Of a stretch of DNA of 64,000 nucleotides, positions 29,055 to 38,600 are shown one piece after another (positions within the stretch are counted from its first letter, which is position 1; each line of letters opens with the position of its first letter). Position numbers and translations under genes: made by a program. The stretch is from Pseudomonas bharatica CSV86 (lineage in GTDB: Bacteria; Pseudomonadota; Gammaproteobacteria; Pseudomonadales; Pseudomonadaceae). The stretch covers positions 744,001 to 808,000 of the forward strand of contig NZ_AMWJ02000002.1 in assembly GCF_000319305.2 (NCBI RefSeq), in the 5' to 3' direction. The notes under the pieces were generated by a model, which searched no databases, was not told the DNA's origin, and saw nothing but the letters and a program-made list of their open reading frames with translations.

Positions 29055-29332
29055 CGATCGTTGTGGCCCAGGTCGCGTTGCGGGTCGATCCGGTCACGCA
29101 CACGCTGCTTCAGCACCTTGGCCTCGGGGAAGCCGCCATCGGCCTTGCGCTCCCAGATCTGCACACCGTCGCAGGTAATGCGGAAAGTGCCGCCGGTGGC
29201 CGGCTCCAGGGCCACACGGGCCAGGTCGTCGCTGAAAGTGCTGAGCAGTTCCTGGGCCAACCAGGCGGAGCGCAGCAGCCATTGGCACTGGGTGCAGTAG
29301 GTGATGACGATCTCGGGCTTGGAGGTGCTCAC
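29051..29332 (-). CDS. SelT/SelW/SelH (Rdx) family protein
   Basis: 93 aa thioredoxin-like Rdx protein. The redox CxxC motif is in VITYCTQCQWLLRSAWLAQE, the form with cysteine in place of selenocysteine. The conserved GGTFRITCDGVQIWERK strand follows. Start GTG 29330-29332. The function in bacteria is not established; a role in thiol redox is inferred from the fold. It overlaps the EamA stop by four bases and is divergent from plpD. Confidence 0.9.
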   Translation of the reverse strand: MSTSKPEIVITYCTQCQWLLRSAWLAQELLSTFSDDLARVALEPATGGTFRITCDGVQIWERKADGGFPEAKVLKQRVRDRIDPQRDLGHNDR

Positions 29333-29400
29333 GGTGGCGGTCTCAAAGGAAAGTAAGTGGCGCTTATACTAGCGGTTTGCCCTTGGCTTCGAGAATCGCG

Positions 29401-31590
29401 ATGCGCTGCCTGCTGCTGTTTTTGCTTTTCCTGCTCCCGTCCCTGCATCTGGTCGCCGCCGAAACTGCCCGGCCCAAGGTCGGCCTGGTGCTGTCCGGTG
29501 GCGCAGCCCGCGGGCTGGCGCATATCGGCGTGCTCAAGGCCCTGGAGGAACAGGGGGTGAAGATCGATGCCATCGCCGGCACCAGCATGGGCGCGGTGAT
29601 CGGCGGGTTGTATGCCTCCGGCTACAAGGTCGAGGAGCTGGAAAAGCTGGCGCGCAGCATCGACTGGCAGCAGGCACTGTCCGACGCCCCGCCGCGCAAG
29701 GACGTTCCGTTCCGGCGCAAGCAGGACGACCGCGACTTTCTGGTGAAACAGAAACTCAGCTTTCGCGACGACGGCAGCCTCGGCCTGCCGCTGGGCGTGA
29801 TCCAGGGCCAGAACCTCGCCTTGCTGCTGGAAAGCCTGCTGGCCCATACCAGCGATACCCGTGACTTCGACAAGCTGCCGATTCCCTTCCGCGCCGTAGC
29901 CACCGATATCGCCAGCGGCGAAAAGGTAGTGTTCAGCCGCGGCCACCTGCCCCAGGTGATTCGCGCCAGCATGTCGATTCCGGCGGTGTTCGCCCCGGTG
30001 GAGCTGGATGGCCGGCTGCTGGTGGATGGCGGCATGGTCGACAACATCCCCCTGGATATCGTGCGGCAGATGGGGGTGGACGTGGCGATCGTCGTCGATA
30101 TCGGCACCCCGCTGCGCAACCGCAAGCAATTGGGCACAGTGGTGGACGTGCTCAACCAGTCCATCACCCTGATGACCCGGCGCAACTCCGAGGAACAACT
30201 GGCGGCCCTGCACCGCGATGACATCCTGATCCAGCCGTCGCTGGCCAGCATCAGCGCCACCGACTTCGGCCGCGCCGAGGAAATGATGGACGCCGGCTAC
30301 CGGGCCACACGGATCCTCGACAATCGCTTTGCCGCCCTGCGTCCACCCGAAGGCAGCGGTATCGAGCTGGCAGTAGCGCGCTCGCCGGACCAGCGCACGC
30401 CGATCATCACCGCGATCAAGGTGGAAAACGACTCCAAGGTCAGCGATGACGTGGTTCGCTACTACATCCGCCAGACCATCGGCCAGCCGCTGGACCTGGG
30501 GCGCCTGCAGACCGACATGGGCACCCTCTACGGCCTGGATTACTTCGACCGGGTGCAGTACCGGGTGGTGCACAAGGGCAAGGACAACACCCTGGTGATC
30601 ACCGCCCGCGGACGGCGCGGCGGTACCGATTACCTGCGCCTGGGACTCAACCTGTCCGACGACATGCGCGGTGACAGTGCCTTCAACCTCGGCGCCAGCT
30701 ATCGGGTCAACGGCATCAACCAGCTCGGCGCCGAATGGCTGACCCGGGCGCAGATAGGTGATGTGCAGGAGCTGTACAGCGAGTTCTACCAGCCGATGGA
30801 CGTAGGTTCGCGGTACTTCGTCGCGCCGTTCCTGGAGCTGGGCTCGCAGAATATCGAGGCGACGCTGGACAACGATCCGATCGCCGAATACCGCCTGGAA
30901 CGCTACGGATTCGGTCTCAATGTCGGTCGGCAGATCGGCACCAGCGGCGAGGTCCGCCTGGGGGTAGGCCAGGCCTGGGGCCAGGCGAAAGTGCGGGTCG
31001 GCGACCAGGACCTGCCGGAGATCAACTTCAACGAGGGCTACTACGACCTCAAGTACTCGTTCGACACCCTGGACAATGTCTACTTTCCCCACAGCGGGGA
31101 AGACATCCGCCTGACCCTGCGCCAGTTCGAGCCCGCACTGGGGTCGGACCAGCGCTATCGGCAGTGGGATCTGAAGCTGGACAAGGCCTTGAGCAGCGGA
31201 CCGGATACCTGGGTACTGGGCGGTCGCTATGGCCGTACCCTGGATGATGCCGACGTAGTGGTGTCGAGCATGGTCATGGGCGGGGCGCGGCAGCTCTCGG
31301 GCTTCCGGCAGAATTCGCTGTCGGGGCAGAACCTCAGCCTGATGCGCATGGTGTACTACCGCCGGCTGACCCCGCGGGCCTATCTGCCGCTGGATTTCCC
31401 GTTGTACCTGGGCGGATCGCTCGAGCGCGGGCGGGTGTGGAACAACGACAACGAATTCGACAGCGGCTATATCAACGCGGCGAGCATCTTCCTCGGCTTC
31501 GACACACCGCTGGGGCCGCTGAGCTTCAGCTATGGGTTCAATACCGAGGATGAGAAGGCGGTGTACCTGAATCTTGGGCAGACGTTCTAG
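29401..31590 (+). CDS. plpD: PlpD, patatin-like phospholipase of type Vd secretion
   Basis: 729 aa, the PlpD length. A signal peptide (MRCLLLFLLFLLPSLHLVAA) is followed by a patatin domain (oxyanion loop SGGAARG, nucleophile GTSMGAVIGG, catalytic aspartate DGGMVDN), a single POTRA-like domain (about 330-410) and a C-terminal 16-strand-type barrel ending in NLGQTF with terminal phenylalanine. PlpD carries its phospholipase A1 across the outer membrane by itself. ATG 29401 is chosen over an upstream TTG because it opens the signal peptide. Confidence 0.94.
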   Translation: MRCLLLFLLFLLPSLHLVAAETARPKVGLVLSGGAARGLAHIGVLKALEEQGVKIDAIAGTSMGAVIGGLYASGYKVEELEKLARSIDWQQALSDAPPRKDVPFRRKQDDRDFLVKQKLSFRDDGSLGLPLGVIQGQNLALLLESLLAHTSDTRDFDKLPIPFRAVATDIASGEKVVFSRGHLPQVIRASMSIPAVFAPVELDGRLLVDGGMVDNIPLDIVRQMGVDVAIVVDIGTPLRNRKQLGTVVDVLNQSITLMTRRNSEEQLAALHRDDILIQPSLASISATDFGRAEEMMDAGYRATRILDNRFAALRPPEGSGIELAVARSPDQRTPIITAIKVENDSKVSDDVVRYYIRQTIGQPLDLGRLQTDMGTLYGLDYFDRVQYRVVHKGKDNTLVITARGRRGGTDYLRLGLNLSDDMRGDSAFNLGASYRVNGINQLGAEWLTRAQIGDVQELYSEFYQPMDVGSRYFVAPFLELGSQNIEATLDNDPIAEYRLERYGFGLNVGRQIGTSGEVRLGVGQAWGQAKVRVGDQDLPEINFNEGYYDLKYSFDTLDNVYFPHSGEDIRLTLRQFEPALGSDQRYRQWDLKLDKALSSGPDTWVLGGRYGRTLDDADVVVSSMVMGGARQLSGFRQNSLSGQNLSLMRMVYYRRLTPRAYLPLDFPLYLGGSLERGRVWNNDNEFDSGYINAASIFLGFDTPLGPLSFSYGFNTEDEKAVYLNLGQTF

Positions 31591-31674
31591 GGCCTCATCG
31601 CTGGCAAGCCAGCTCCCACAGGGTTCGGCGGTGCACGCGATTCCTGTGGGAGCTGGCTTGCCAGCGATGAGGCC
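31590..31674. repeat. REP doublet 7
   Basis: Common-type arms starting on the last base of the plpD stop codon and ending 14 bp before the MarR stop, between convergent genes. Confidence 0.92.
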
Positions 31675-31687
31675 AGTAATTTCGAAA

Positions 31688-32128
31688 TCAAACCTTGGAC
31701 TTGTCCAGGTTCGCCAGGATCCGCGTATGCACCCGCATGCACACCGCCAGGTCCTCTTCATCGACACCGGTGAACAATTCCACGCGCAGGGCATTGGCGA
31801 TGGTTTCGATCTGGTCGATCAACGGCTTGGCCGGAGGACACAGGACGATCTTCTTGGCCCGCCGGTCTTCCAGCACCGCATGGCGTTTCACCAGCCCCTG
31901 TGCTTCCAGGCTGTCGAGCAATCGGGCCAAGGTCGGGCCTTCGACGCCCACGCTTTGGGCCAGTTCACGCTGGGTCGGGGCTTCGTCGAAACGGGCAAGG
32001 TGCAGCAGCACCAGCCAACGCGCCTGGGACAGGTTCAGGCCGGCCAGGCGGCGGTCCAGCTCGGCGCGCCAGCCTCGGGACATGTGGGCAAGCTGCATCC
32101 CGAAGCGGTGTTGATCGGTCAGTGGCAT
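31688..32128 (-). CDS. MarR/SlyA-family transcriptional regulator
   Basis: 146 aa winged-helix dimer. LARFDEAPTQRELAQSVGVE and GPTLARLLDSLEAQGLVKRH form the recognition helices; the wing is LEDRRAKKIVLCP. The length and TQRELA pattern are close to SlyA/HmgR types. A perfect inverted repeat (ACTAAT/ATTAGT) lies just upstream, so autorepression is likely. It is convergent with plpD and codirectional with recQ. Confidence 0.9.
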   Translation of the reverse strand: MPLTDQHRFGMQLAHMSRGWRAELDRRLAGLNLSQARWLVLLHLARFDEAPTQRELAQSVGVEGPTLARLLDSLEAQGLVKRHAVLEDRRAKKIVLCPPAKPLIDQIETIANALRVELFTGVDEEDLAVCMRVHTRILANLDKSKV

Positions 32129-32146
32129 GGAAAACTCATGGTCAGA

Positions 32147-32159
32147 ACTAATTATTAGT
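32147..32159. promoter_or_regulatory. Candidate MarR operator
   Basis: ACTAATTATTAGT, a perfect 6-bp inverted repeat around one central base, 18 bp upstream of the MarR start. Size and A/T content fit a MarR/SlyA site. Confidence 0.6.
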
Positions 32160-32242
32160 CAGCTAACCATGGCCTTTGCGCTTAGGCAAGGTTCATCTTG
32201 ACGACGATCTTGACCAAACGTAAGAAATAGTGACAACCCTCG

Positions 32243-34378
32243 CTACATCTCGAATTCGGCCGCCAGGGCAGCACGCACGCAGTAGAGCACCCCGTCCGGC
32301 AACCGGGAACCGAACAGCGGCTGGATTTCGGACACCGGCGGCAGTTCGCCTTCACCATCGAGGAAGGCGTCCTGCACTTCCATCATCAGGTCTTCAGGCA
32401 GGTCAAGGGCCTGCTCCAGCGACAGCTCCTGACGGCCGATCGCCTCGGCCAGCAAGCTGTAGACGTTCTTCTCGCTGCATTTCAGTTGCCCGGCAATCTG
32501 CGCAGGCGTCATGCCAGCGCGGGCCAGGCTGACCAGCTCGTGGCGCAGGTCGGTGACCACAGGTGGCGTTTCGGCCTCGCCAGCAAGTACCTCGAGGAAG
32601 GCCTCGCCGTAGCGTTCCAGCTTGCGTGCCCCGACGCCACTGACCCGCGCCATCTCGGCCAGGGTGGTGGGCTGGCTGCGCAGCATCTCCAGCAGGGTCG
32701 AGTCGGGGAAGATGACGTAGGGCGGCACGCCGTGTTCCTCGGCCAGCTTGCGCCGTAGGGTACGCAGCGCTTCCCATTGCTCGCGCTCGTCACCGCGCAC
32801 CAGTTGGCTGGCCGGACTGCCACCACTGCTGCTGCCCTTGCTGGTGGTCTGCGGCTTGAGGTCACGGCGCAGTTCCAGGGTCACTTCACCGCGCAACAGC
32901 GGACGGCAGGTATCGGACAGGCGCAGGCCGCCATAACCGTCCAGGTCTACATCCACCAGGCCGCGGGCCACCATCTGGCGGAACAGCGAGCGCCATTCGC
33001 CTTCGGCGCGGCCTTTGCCGACGCCATACACGGAGAGTTTTTCGTGACCGAAGTTGCGGACCTTCTCGTTGTCCTTGCCCAGCAGCACATCCACCAGATG
33101 ACCAACGCCATAGCGCTGGCCGGTACGGTAGATCGCCGAGAGGGCCTGGCGTGCCGGCTCGGTGGCATCCCAGGTCTGCACGCCATCGACACAGTTGTCG
33201 CAGTGACCGCAGGGGTTGGGCAGTTCTTCATCGAAGTAGCGCAACAACGCCTGACGACGGCAACGGGTTTCCTCGCACAGCGCGAGCATGGCATCGAGCT
33301 TGTGCTGCTCCACGCGCTTGTGCCGCTCGTCGCCTTCGGAGTTCTGCAACATTTGCTTGAGCATGACCATGTCCTGCAGGCCGTAGGCCATCCAGGCGTC
33401 GGCAGGCAGGCCGTCGCGCCCGGCGCGCCCGGTTTCCTGGTAATAGGCTTCCAGCGACTTGGGCAGGTCGAGGTGGGCGACGAAGCGCACGTTGGGCTTG
33501 TCGATACCCATGCCGAAGGCGATGGTCGCGACCATGATCAGCCCTTCCTCGTTGAGGAAGCGACGCTGGTTGGCGGCACGGGTCTCGGCAGGCAGGCCGG
33601 CATGATAGGGCAGCGCCGGGAAGCCTTCGCCGCACAGGAACGCGGCGACTTCGTCGACCTTCTTGCGCGACAGGCAATAGACGATGCCGGCATTGCCGCG
33701 ACGCTCGCCGAGGAACGCCAGCAACTGCTTGCGCGGCTGCTCCTTGGGCACGATGCGATAAAAGATGTTGGGTCGGTCGAAACTGGAAAGGAACCGCTCG
33801 GCATTCTGCAGATGCAGGCGGTTGACGATCTCTTCGCGGGTGCGCATGTCCGCGGTAGCCGTCAGGGCGATGCGCGGCACATGCGGGAAGAGCTCGGCCA
33901 GCTGGCCAAGTTGCAGGTACTCGGGACGGAAATCGTGACCCCATTGCGAAACGCAGTGGGCCTCGTCGATGGCGAACAGGGCGATGTCCAGGTCACGGAG
34001 GAAATCCAGCATGCGTGGCTGGACCAGGCGCTCCGGTGCGAGATACAGCATCTTCAGCTCGCCGCGACGAATGCGTCCGGCCAGCTCGCGCTGCTGTTCC
34101 GGGCTCATGGTCGAGTTCAGGGACGCGGCAGCGACCCCTAGCTCGTCGAGGGTCGCGACCTGGTCTTCCATCAGCGCGATCAGCGGCGACACCACCACCG
34201 CAAGGCCGTTGCGCAGCAGCGCCGGAACCTGGAAGCACAGGGACTTGCCGCCACCGGTAGGCATCAGCACCAGCGCATCGCCACCCTTGGCCACGCACTC
34301 GATGATCGCCCCCTGGCGACCGCGGAAGCTGTCGTAGCCGAAGATATCGCGCAGAACGCGCTGAGCCTGTTCGAGCAT
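32243..34378 (-). CDS. recQ: RecQ, ATP-dependent DNA helicase
   Basis: 711 aa. Superfamily 2 motifs: Walker [20 protein letters not shown] box [21 protein letters not shown], and motif [17 protein letters not shown] zinc-binding cysteine cluster (CEETRC...NPCGHCDNC), winged helix and HRDC domain ([20 protein letters not shown]) follow. It unwinds DNA 3'-5' in recombination and fork repair. ATG 34376-34378 ([15 protein letters not shown]) matches the family; a longer frame upstream is unsupported. The C-terminus carries an extra helix-turn-helix-like tail ([20 protein letters not shown]). Divergent from yecA. Confidence 0.96.
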   Translation of the reverse strand: MLEQAQRVLRDIFGYDSFRGRQGAIIECVAKGGDALVLMPTGGGKSLCFQVPALLRNGLAVVVSPLIALMEDQVATLDELGVAAASLNSTMSPEQQRELAGRIRRGELKMLYLAPERLVQPRMLDFLRDLDIALFAIDEAHCVSQWGHDFRPEYLQLGQLAELFPHVPRIALTATADMRTREEIVNRLHLQNAERFLSSFDRPNIFYRIVPKEQPRKQLLAFLGERRGNAGIVYCLSRKKVDEVAAFLCGEGFPALPYHAGLPAETRAANQRRFLNEEGLIMVATIAFGMGIDKPNVRFVAHLDLPKSLEAYYQETGRAGRDGLPADAWMAYGLQDMVMLKQMLQNSEGDERHKRVEQHKLDAMLALCEETRCRRQALLRYFDEELPNPCGHCDNCVDGVQTWDATEPARQALSAIYRTGQRYGVGHLVDVLLGKDNEKVRNFGHEKLSVYGVGKGRAEGEWRSLFRQMVARGLVDVDLDGYGGLRLSDTCRPLLRGEVTLELRRDLKPQTTSKGSSSGGSPASQLVRGDEREQWEALRTLRRKLAEEHGVPPYVIFPDSTLLEMLRSQPTTLAEMARVSGVGARKLERYGEAFLEVLAGEAETPPVVTDLRHELVSLARAGMTPAQIAGQLKCSEKNVYSLLAEAIGRQELSLEQALDLPEDLMMEVQDAFLDGEGELPPVSEIQPLFGSRLPDGVLYCVRAALAAEFEM

Positions 34379-34620
34379 AACCACTCCAAAATCGTGAACC
34401 CATCCTGGCCATACAGGCTGGATCAAAACCCTTCGCCTCTCACGGAAAAAAACGCAAGCAGCTTTTACCGGGCAAATTCCGCACCAAGCGGAAAAAAGCC
34501 GAGAGTATACCCGAGCCCCTGCCTGCGCAGGGCGACCGCGCGATAGAGCGTCATCCTTTGCCTTGCGAGGCCCGCACAATGCTAGAATTCAACATTGTTC
34601 CATTTTCAAGGTAGCCCCTA

Positions 34621-35208
34621 ATGTCCTTCGCTGAGCAATTGACCCGCCTGCAAGTCTTCCTCGACGCCGACGAGCTGCATGAAGAGGCGTTGGACTACGT
34701 TGCCGCCCACGGCTACCTGACCGCGCTATCGATCTGCGCCGAAGAAGTGCCCGAGCGGGAATGGATCGACGCCCTGTTCTCCGAGGAGCCCCACTACGCC
34801 AGCGACGCCCAGCGCGCCGAGATCGAAGCCACCCTGGTCCAGCTCAAGGGCCATATCGCCCGCCAATTGGCCAGCGACGAGGAATTCGAACTGCCATGCG
34901 ACCTCGACCTTGGCGACGAGCCGGACGATTCCGACCTGCGCGGTTGGTGCATCGGTTTCATGGAAGGCGTGTTCCTGCGCGAGGAAGCCTGGTTCGAAAG
35001 CGCCGAAGAGGAAGTCAGCGAGATGCTCCTGCCAATCATGGTCGGTTCCGGCCTGTTCGACGAGCAGCCCGAGTTCGCCGACATTGCCAGTGATGCGAAC
35101 CTGATGGACGACATGATCGTGCAGATCCCCGAAGCACTGACCGCCCTGTACCTGCTGTGCCACGCGCCAGACGAAAAACCGGCCCTGCTCAAACCGCGCC
35201 ACCACTGA
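34621..35208 (+). CDS. YecA/YgfB-family (UPF0149) protein
   Basis: 195 aa acidic protein. The UPF0149 pattern is clear: VAAHGYLTALSICAEEVPER, LRGWCIGFMEGVFLREEAWF and EALTALYLLCHAPDE. It lacks the C-terminal SEC-C zinc motif of E. coli YecA. The cytosolic role is unknown. It starts at ATG 34621 after AAGGTAGCCCCTA, divergent from recQ, and ends four bases before the YbaN-like gene. Confidence 0.9.
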   Translation: MSFAEQLTRLQVFLDADELHEEALDYVAAHGYLTALSICAEEVPEREWIDALFSEEPHYASDAQRAEIEATLVQLKGHIARQLASDEEFELPCDLDLGDEPDDSDLRGWCIGFMEGVFLREEAWFESAEEEVSEMLLPIMVGSGLFDEQPEFADIASDANLMDDMIVQIPEALTALYLLCHAPDEKPALLKPRHH

Positions 35209-35212
35209 TTCC

Positions 35213-35584
35213 GTGGTGGTGCGCTACCTGCTGCTGGCCACTGGCTGGCTCAGCGTCGCGTTGGGGGTGATTGGCATTTTCCTTCCGGTATTGCCAACCA
35301 CCCCTTTTCTATTGCTCGCGGCAGCCTGTTTTGCCCGCAGTTCCCCGCGCTTTCATGACTGGCTGGTGTATCACCCGCGGCTCGGGCCGTGGATTCGTGA
35401 TTATCTAAGTGGCGAGGGCATTCCGCTCAAGGGCAAGGTCTACGCCATCGGCCTGATGTGGGCGAGTATCGGCCTCTCCTGCTACCTGGTGCCATCACCC
35501 TGGGCCCGGGGCTTCATGCTGACCAGTGCGGTGCTGGTTTCGATCTATATCCTCAGGCAGAAGACCCTGCGTCGGCGGGACTAG
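35213..35584 (+). CDS. YbaN-family (DUF454) inner-membrane protein
   Basis: About 123 aa. It has the DUF454 signature GVIGIFLPVLPTTPFLLLAAACFARSSPRFHDWL, shown here in part as LPVLPTTPFLLLAA, then HPRLGPWIRDYLSGEGIP and two further membrane segments. Function unknown. Three successive GTG codons (35213, 35216, 35219) could start it and no ribosome site is obvious, so it may be translated by coupling from the yecA-type gene four bases upstream. Confidence 0.87.
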   Translation: MVVRYLLLATGWLSVALGVIGIFLPVLPTTPFLLLAAACFARSSPRFHDWLVYHPRLGPWIRDYLSGEGIPLKGKVYAIGLMWASIGLSCYLVPSPWARGFMLTSAVLVSIYILRQKTLRRRD

Positions 35585-35596
35585 GTTGTTGTCTTG

Positions 35597-35670
35597 AGGG
35601 CCTCATCGCTGGCAAGCCAGCTCCCACAGGGATCCAACCTGTGGGAGCTGGCTTGCCAGCGATGAGGCCC
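35597..35670. repeat. REP doublet 8
   Basis: Common-type palindrome AGGGCCTCATCGCTGGCAAG ... GCGATGAGGCCCT between the convergent YbaN-like and adhesin genes. Confidence 0.93.
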
Positions 35671-35677
35671 TGAAGCC

Positions 35678-38600
35678 TTACACGGTATCCACCTTCAACG
35701 ACTGGTCATTCAGCATCCCGTTGATGACGGTCGCCGTATCCGCCCCCGCCGCGATCATCCCGCCCGAGCCTGCCGTCACCCCGTAATGCTGGGCCAGGTC
35801 CACTCCTGCCAGGTCTATGGTCTGGGTAGCCGCCGCCCCGGCTACCGAACTGACCTCGATGGTCGACACCACACTGGCACCACTGCCGGTCACCTTGAAG
35901 TGCAGGTAATCGTCCAGTGAAGCACTGGTGGCGTTCTCCCCCTGCAGCAGTTGGGAGAGATCCAGATGATCGGTGCCAGGGGTAAAGTCGCTCACAACAT
36001 CATGCCCGTTGTCGCCCAGTTGCCACTGGAAGGTATCGGCCCCCGGGCCGCCGGTCAGGGTGTCATCCCCGCGCCCGCCGATCAGCAGGTCGTCGCCACC
36101 ACCGCCACTGAGCACATCGTTGCCAAGGCCGCCGCGTGACACGTTGGCGTTGCCGTCACCGGTCAGGGTGTCGTTGTAGTCCGAACCCACCAGGTTCTCG
36201 ATCGATACCAGGGTATCCAGCCCGGCACCGACGGTATTCTGCTGAGCGGCGATGGACAGGTTGACCGTGACCCCGGCGGTGGCGCTGGCATAGCTGGCCG
36301 TGTCGATACCGGCGCCGCCGTCCAGCAGGTCGTTGCCGGGACCGCCGATCAGCAGGTCATTGCCATTGCCGCCATAGAGTGCATCGTTGCCGTCACCGCC
36401 GATCAACACATCGTTGCCATCGTCACCATTGAGCGTGTCATTACCGCTGCCGCCAAGCAGGGTGTCGGCATTGACGGTACCGGTGAGGATCGAGCTGTCC
36501 TGGTAGTTGATATCCACAGCCCCGGTCGCCGTGCCACCATGACCGTCGCTGACGGTATAGGTGCCGTTGTACTGCGGCGTGTTGTTGGCGGCGCCGGAAT
36601 AATCGATGGTCATGGTCAACTGATAGTTTTCCGCGTTGTTGGCATTGCCTCCGCCACCGCTGTTGGTGAGATTGACCACATGGATGCTATAGACCCCGTC
36701 GTGGCTGGCGATGAAGGTTCCGCCATCGGCAATGGTCTGGTAGCTGCCGGTGGCGTCCTTCCATTCCATCAGCACATTGCCAGCCGGCCGATCATGGTCA
36801 AGATTGAGAGATTCGCCCTGCTTGAGGGTAACGGTGATGGTGTCTTCGTCGTTGGCATTGGCCGTAGTCACCGCGCCCAGGTAGCCGCTGACAATGACCG
36901 CGGCGGTCATGGAAGAGGCTGTTCCGGTGAAGGTGCTGCGGGCGATGTCCTTCAACTGGTTCGCCGCACTGTTGTTGGTCCCGTTGAATACGACCGTAGG
37001 CGTTGTATTACCTACGGTGAAGTCCGCGCCGCGCGCCGTCCAGCCGGTATTGAAGGAAATCGGGGAAGCACTCAGTCGGTCGTTGTTGGCATCGGTGTCG
37101 TTGGCCACCAGCGCCTCGGACGGCACAGTGATAGTGGCCGACAGGATATTGGTGATGACATGGTCGGCCCCGGCCACCGGCGCGGCATTGGTGTAGACAT
37201 TGACCAGCAGGGTGGCATTGCTCAGGTCACCATCGTTGTCGCTGACCACAAAGCCGATGTTTTCCACCTGGCTGCTGCCATTGTCTTTCGGCGGCGTGTA
37301 GGTGAATTCGCCGGTGTCCATGTTCACCACGATCGAACCGCCGAGTACCGTCTTCACCGTGATGCTGTTGCTCGCGGTATCGAACATGCCGCGATCGGTT
37401 CCCCCGCTGGCAGCATAGGATCCCTGGTTGGAATTACCCTTCGGATCGTAGGTATAGGTGGTGCCGTCGATCACCAGCGACTTGATGAAACCGCCGTCGG
37501 CCCCGAAGTAGCCGCCAGTCATAAGGCTGCCAGTGACCGGCGCGCCCTGCACCGTGCCGGAAAGTACCGAGTTGAGCTGGTTGAGATCGGTGACAACGGT
37601 GGAGTTGGTGTCGGTGTGGGTGCTGCCGTCATAGGCCAGTGGGTTGAGATTGCTGGTATTGACCCCACTGCCCAGGCCGATGGCGTAGGACTTGATCCCG
37701 TTGGCATCCAGGAAGTTGGTCCAGGTGGTTTCGCGGGTACCGGAGATGGCATGACCAGACGTAGGCTCGCCGTCGGAGAAGAAGTAGGTAATATTCTGCG
37801 CGCCTACGATTTTTCCTGCGGTGGCAAACGCCGCCTGGGCCGTGGTGGTGGCGGAGTCATAGTAGGTGTTGCCGCCAGCGCTCAGGCCATTGACGATGGT
37901 CTTGGCATCCGCCACCGAAACCCAGACGGAAGACGGCTGGGAGGCACCACTCGAGAAGGTGACGATCTGCACCTTCACATCACCCAGGTCGTCATATTTG
38001 TCCAGCAACTGCGCGATGGCCTGCTTGGCCAGCTGGATACGGGTCAGTCCCGGTACGCCGGAGGCATCGTTCATGCTGCCGGACACGTCGATCACCAGCA
38101 GCAGGTTGGAATCCACCTGCCCCGGAGTGACAGAACGGGTCGCGCCCACGGCCTTGGGTACGTCGTCGACGATGTTGATCTGGATGGTGCCGGTGGTGAA
38201 GTTGCCGAGCGCATCCGTCGCCTTGTAGGTGAAGGTCTCGCTCATCACATTGGCCCCATCGTTGGCACCACCCGGGGTCTTCGGCGCGGAGGTCAGGGTG
38301 TAGGTGTAGGAGCCGTTCGCCAGCAATTGGATCTGGCCGTAGGCACCCGTCGGACTGCCCAGCAGGCTGTAGGTAATGGCGCCGGAACCACCCGACACCG
38401 ACCCCACCAGGGTCCCGCTTCCGGTTTCCGCGGTATTGCCGGGATCGCTGCCGATCACAGTCCCCGCCGCCAGGTCCTGGCCATCTTTCGCCAGGTCCAG
38501 TGCTTTTTCATACACCGTAATGTCCTGATCCTGGCCGGCGACCAAACCGCAGTCCTGCACATTGATGGTCAGCGTCGTGGTGCTTTCATCGCCATCGGAG

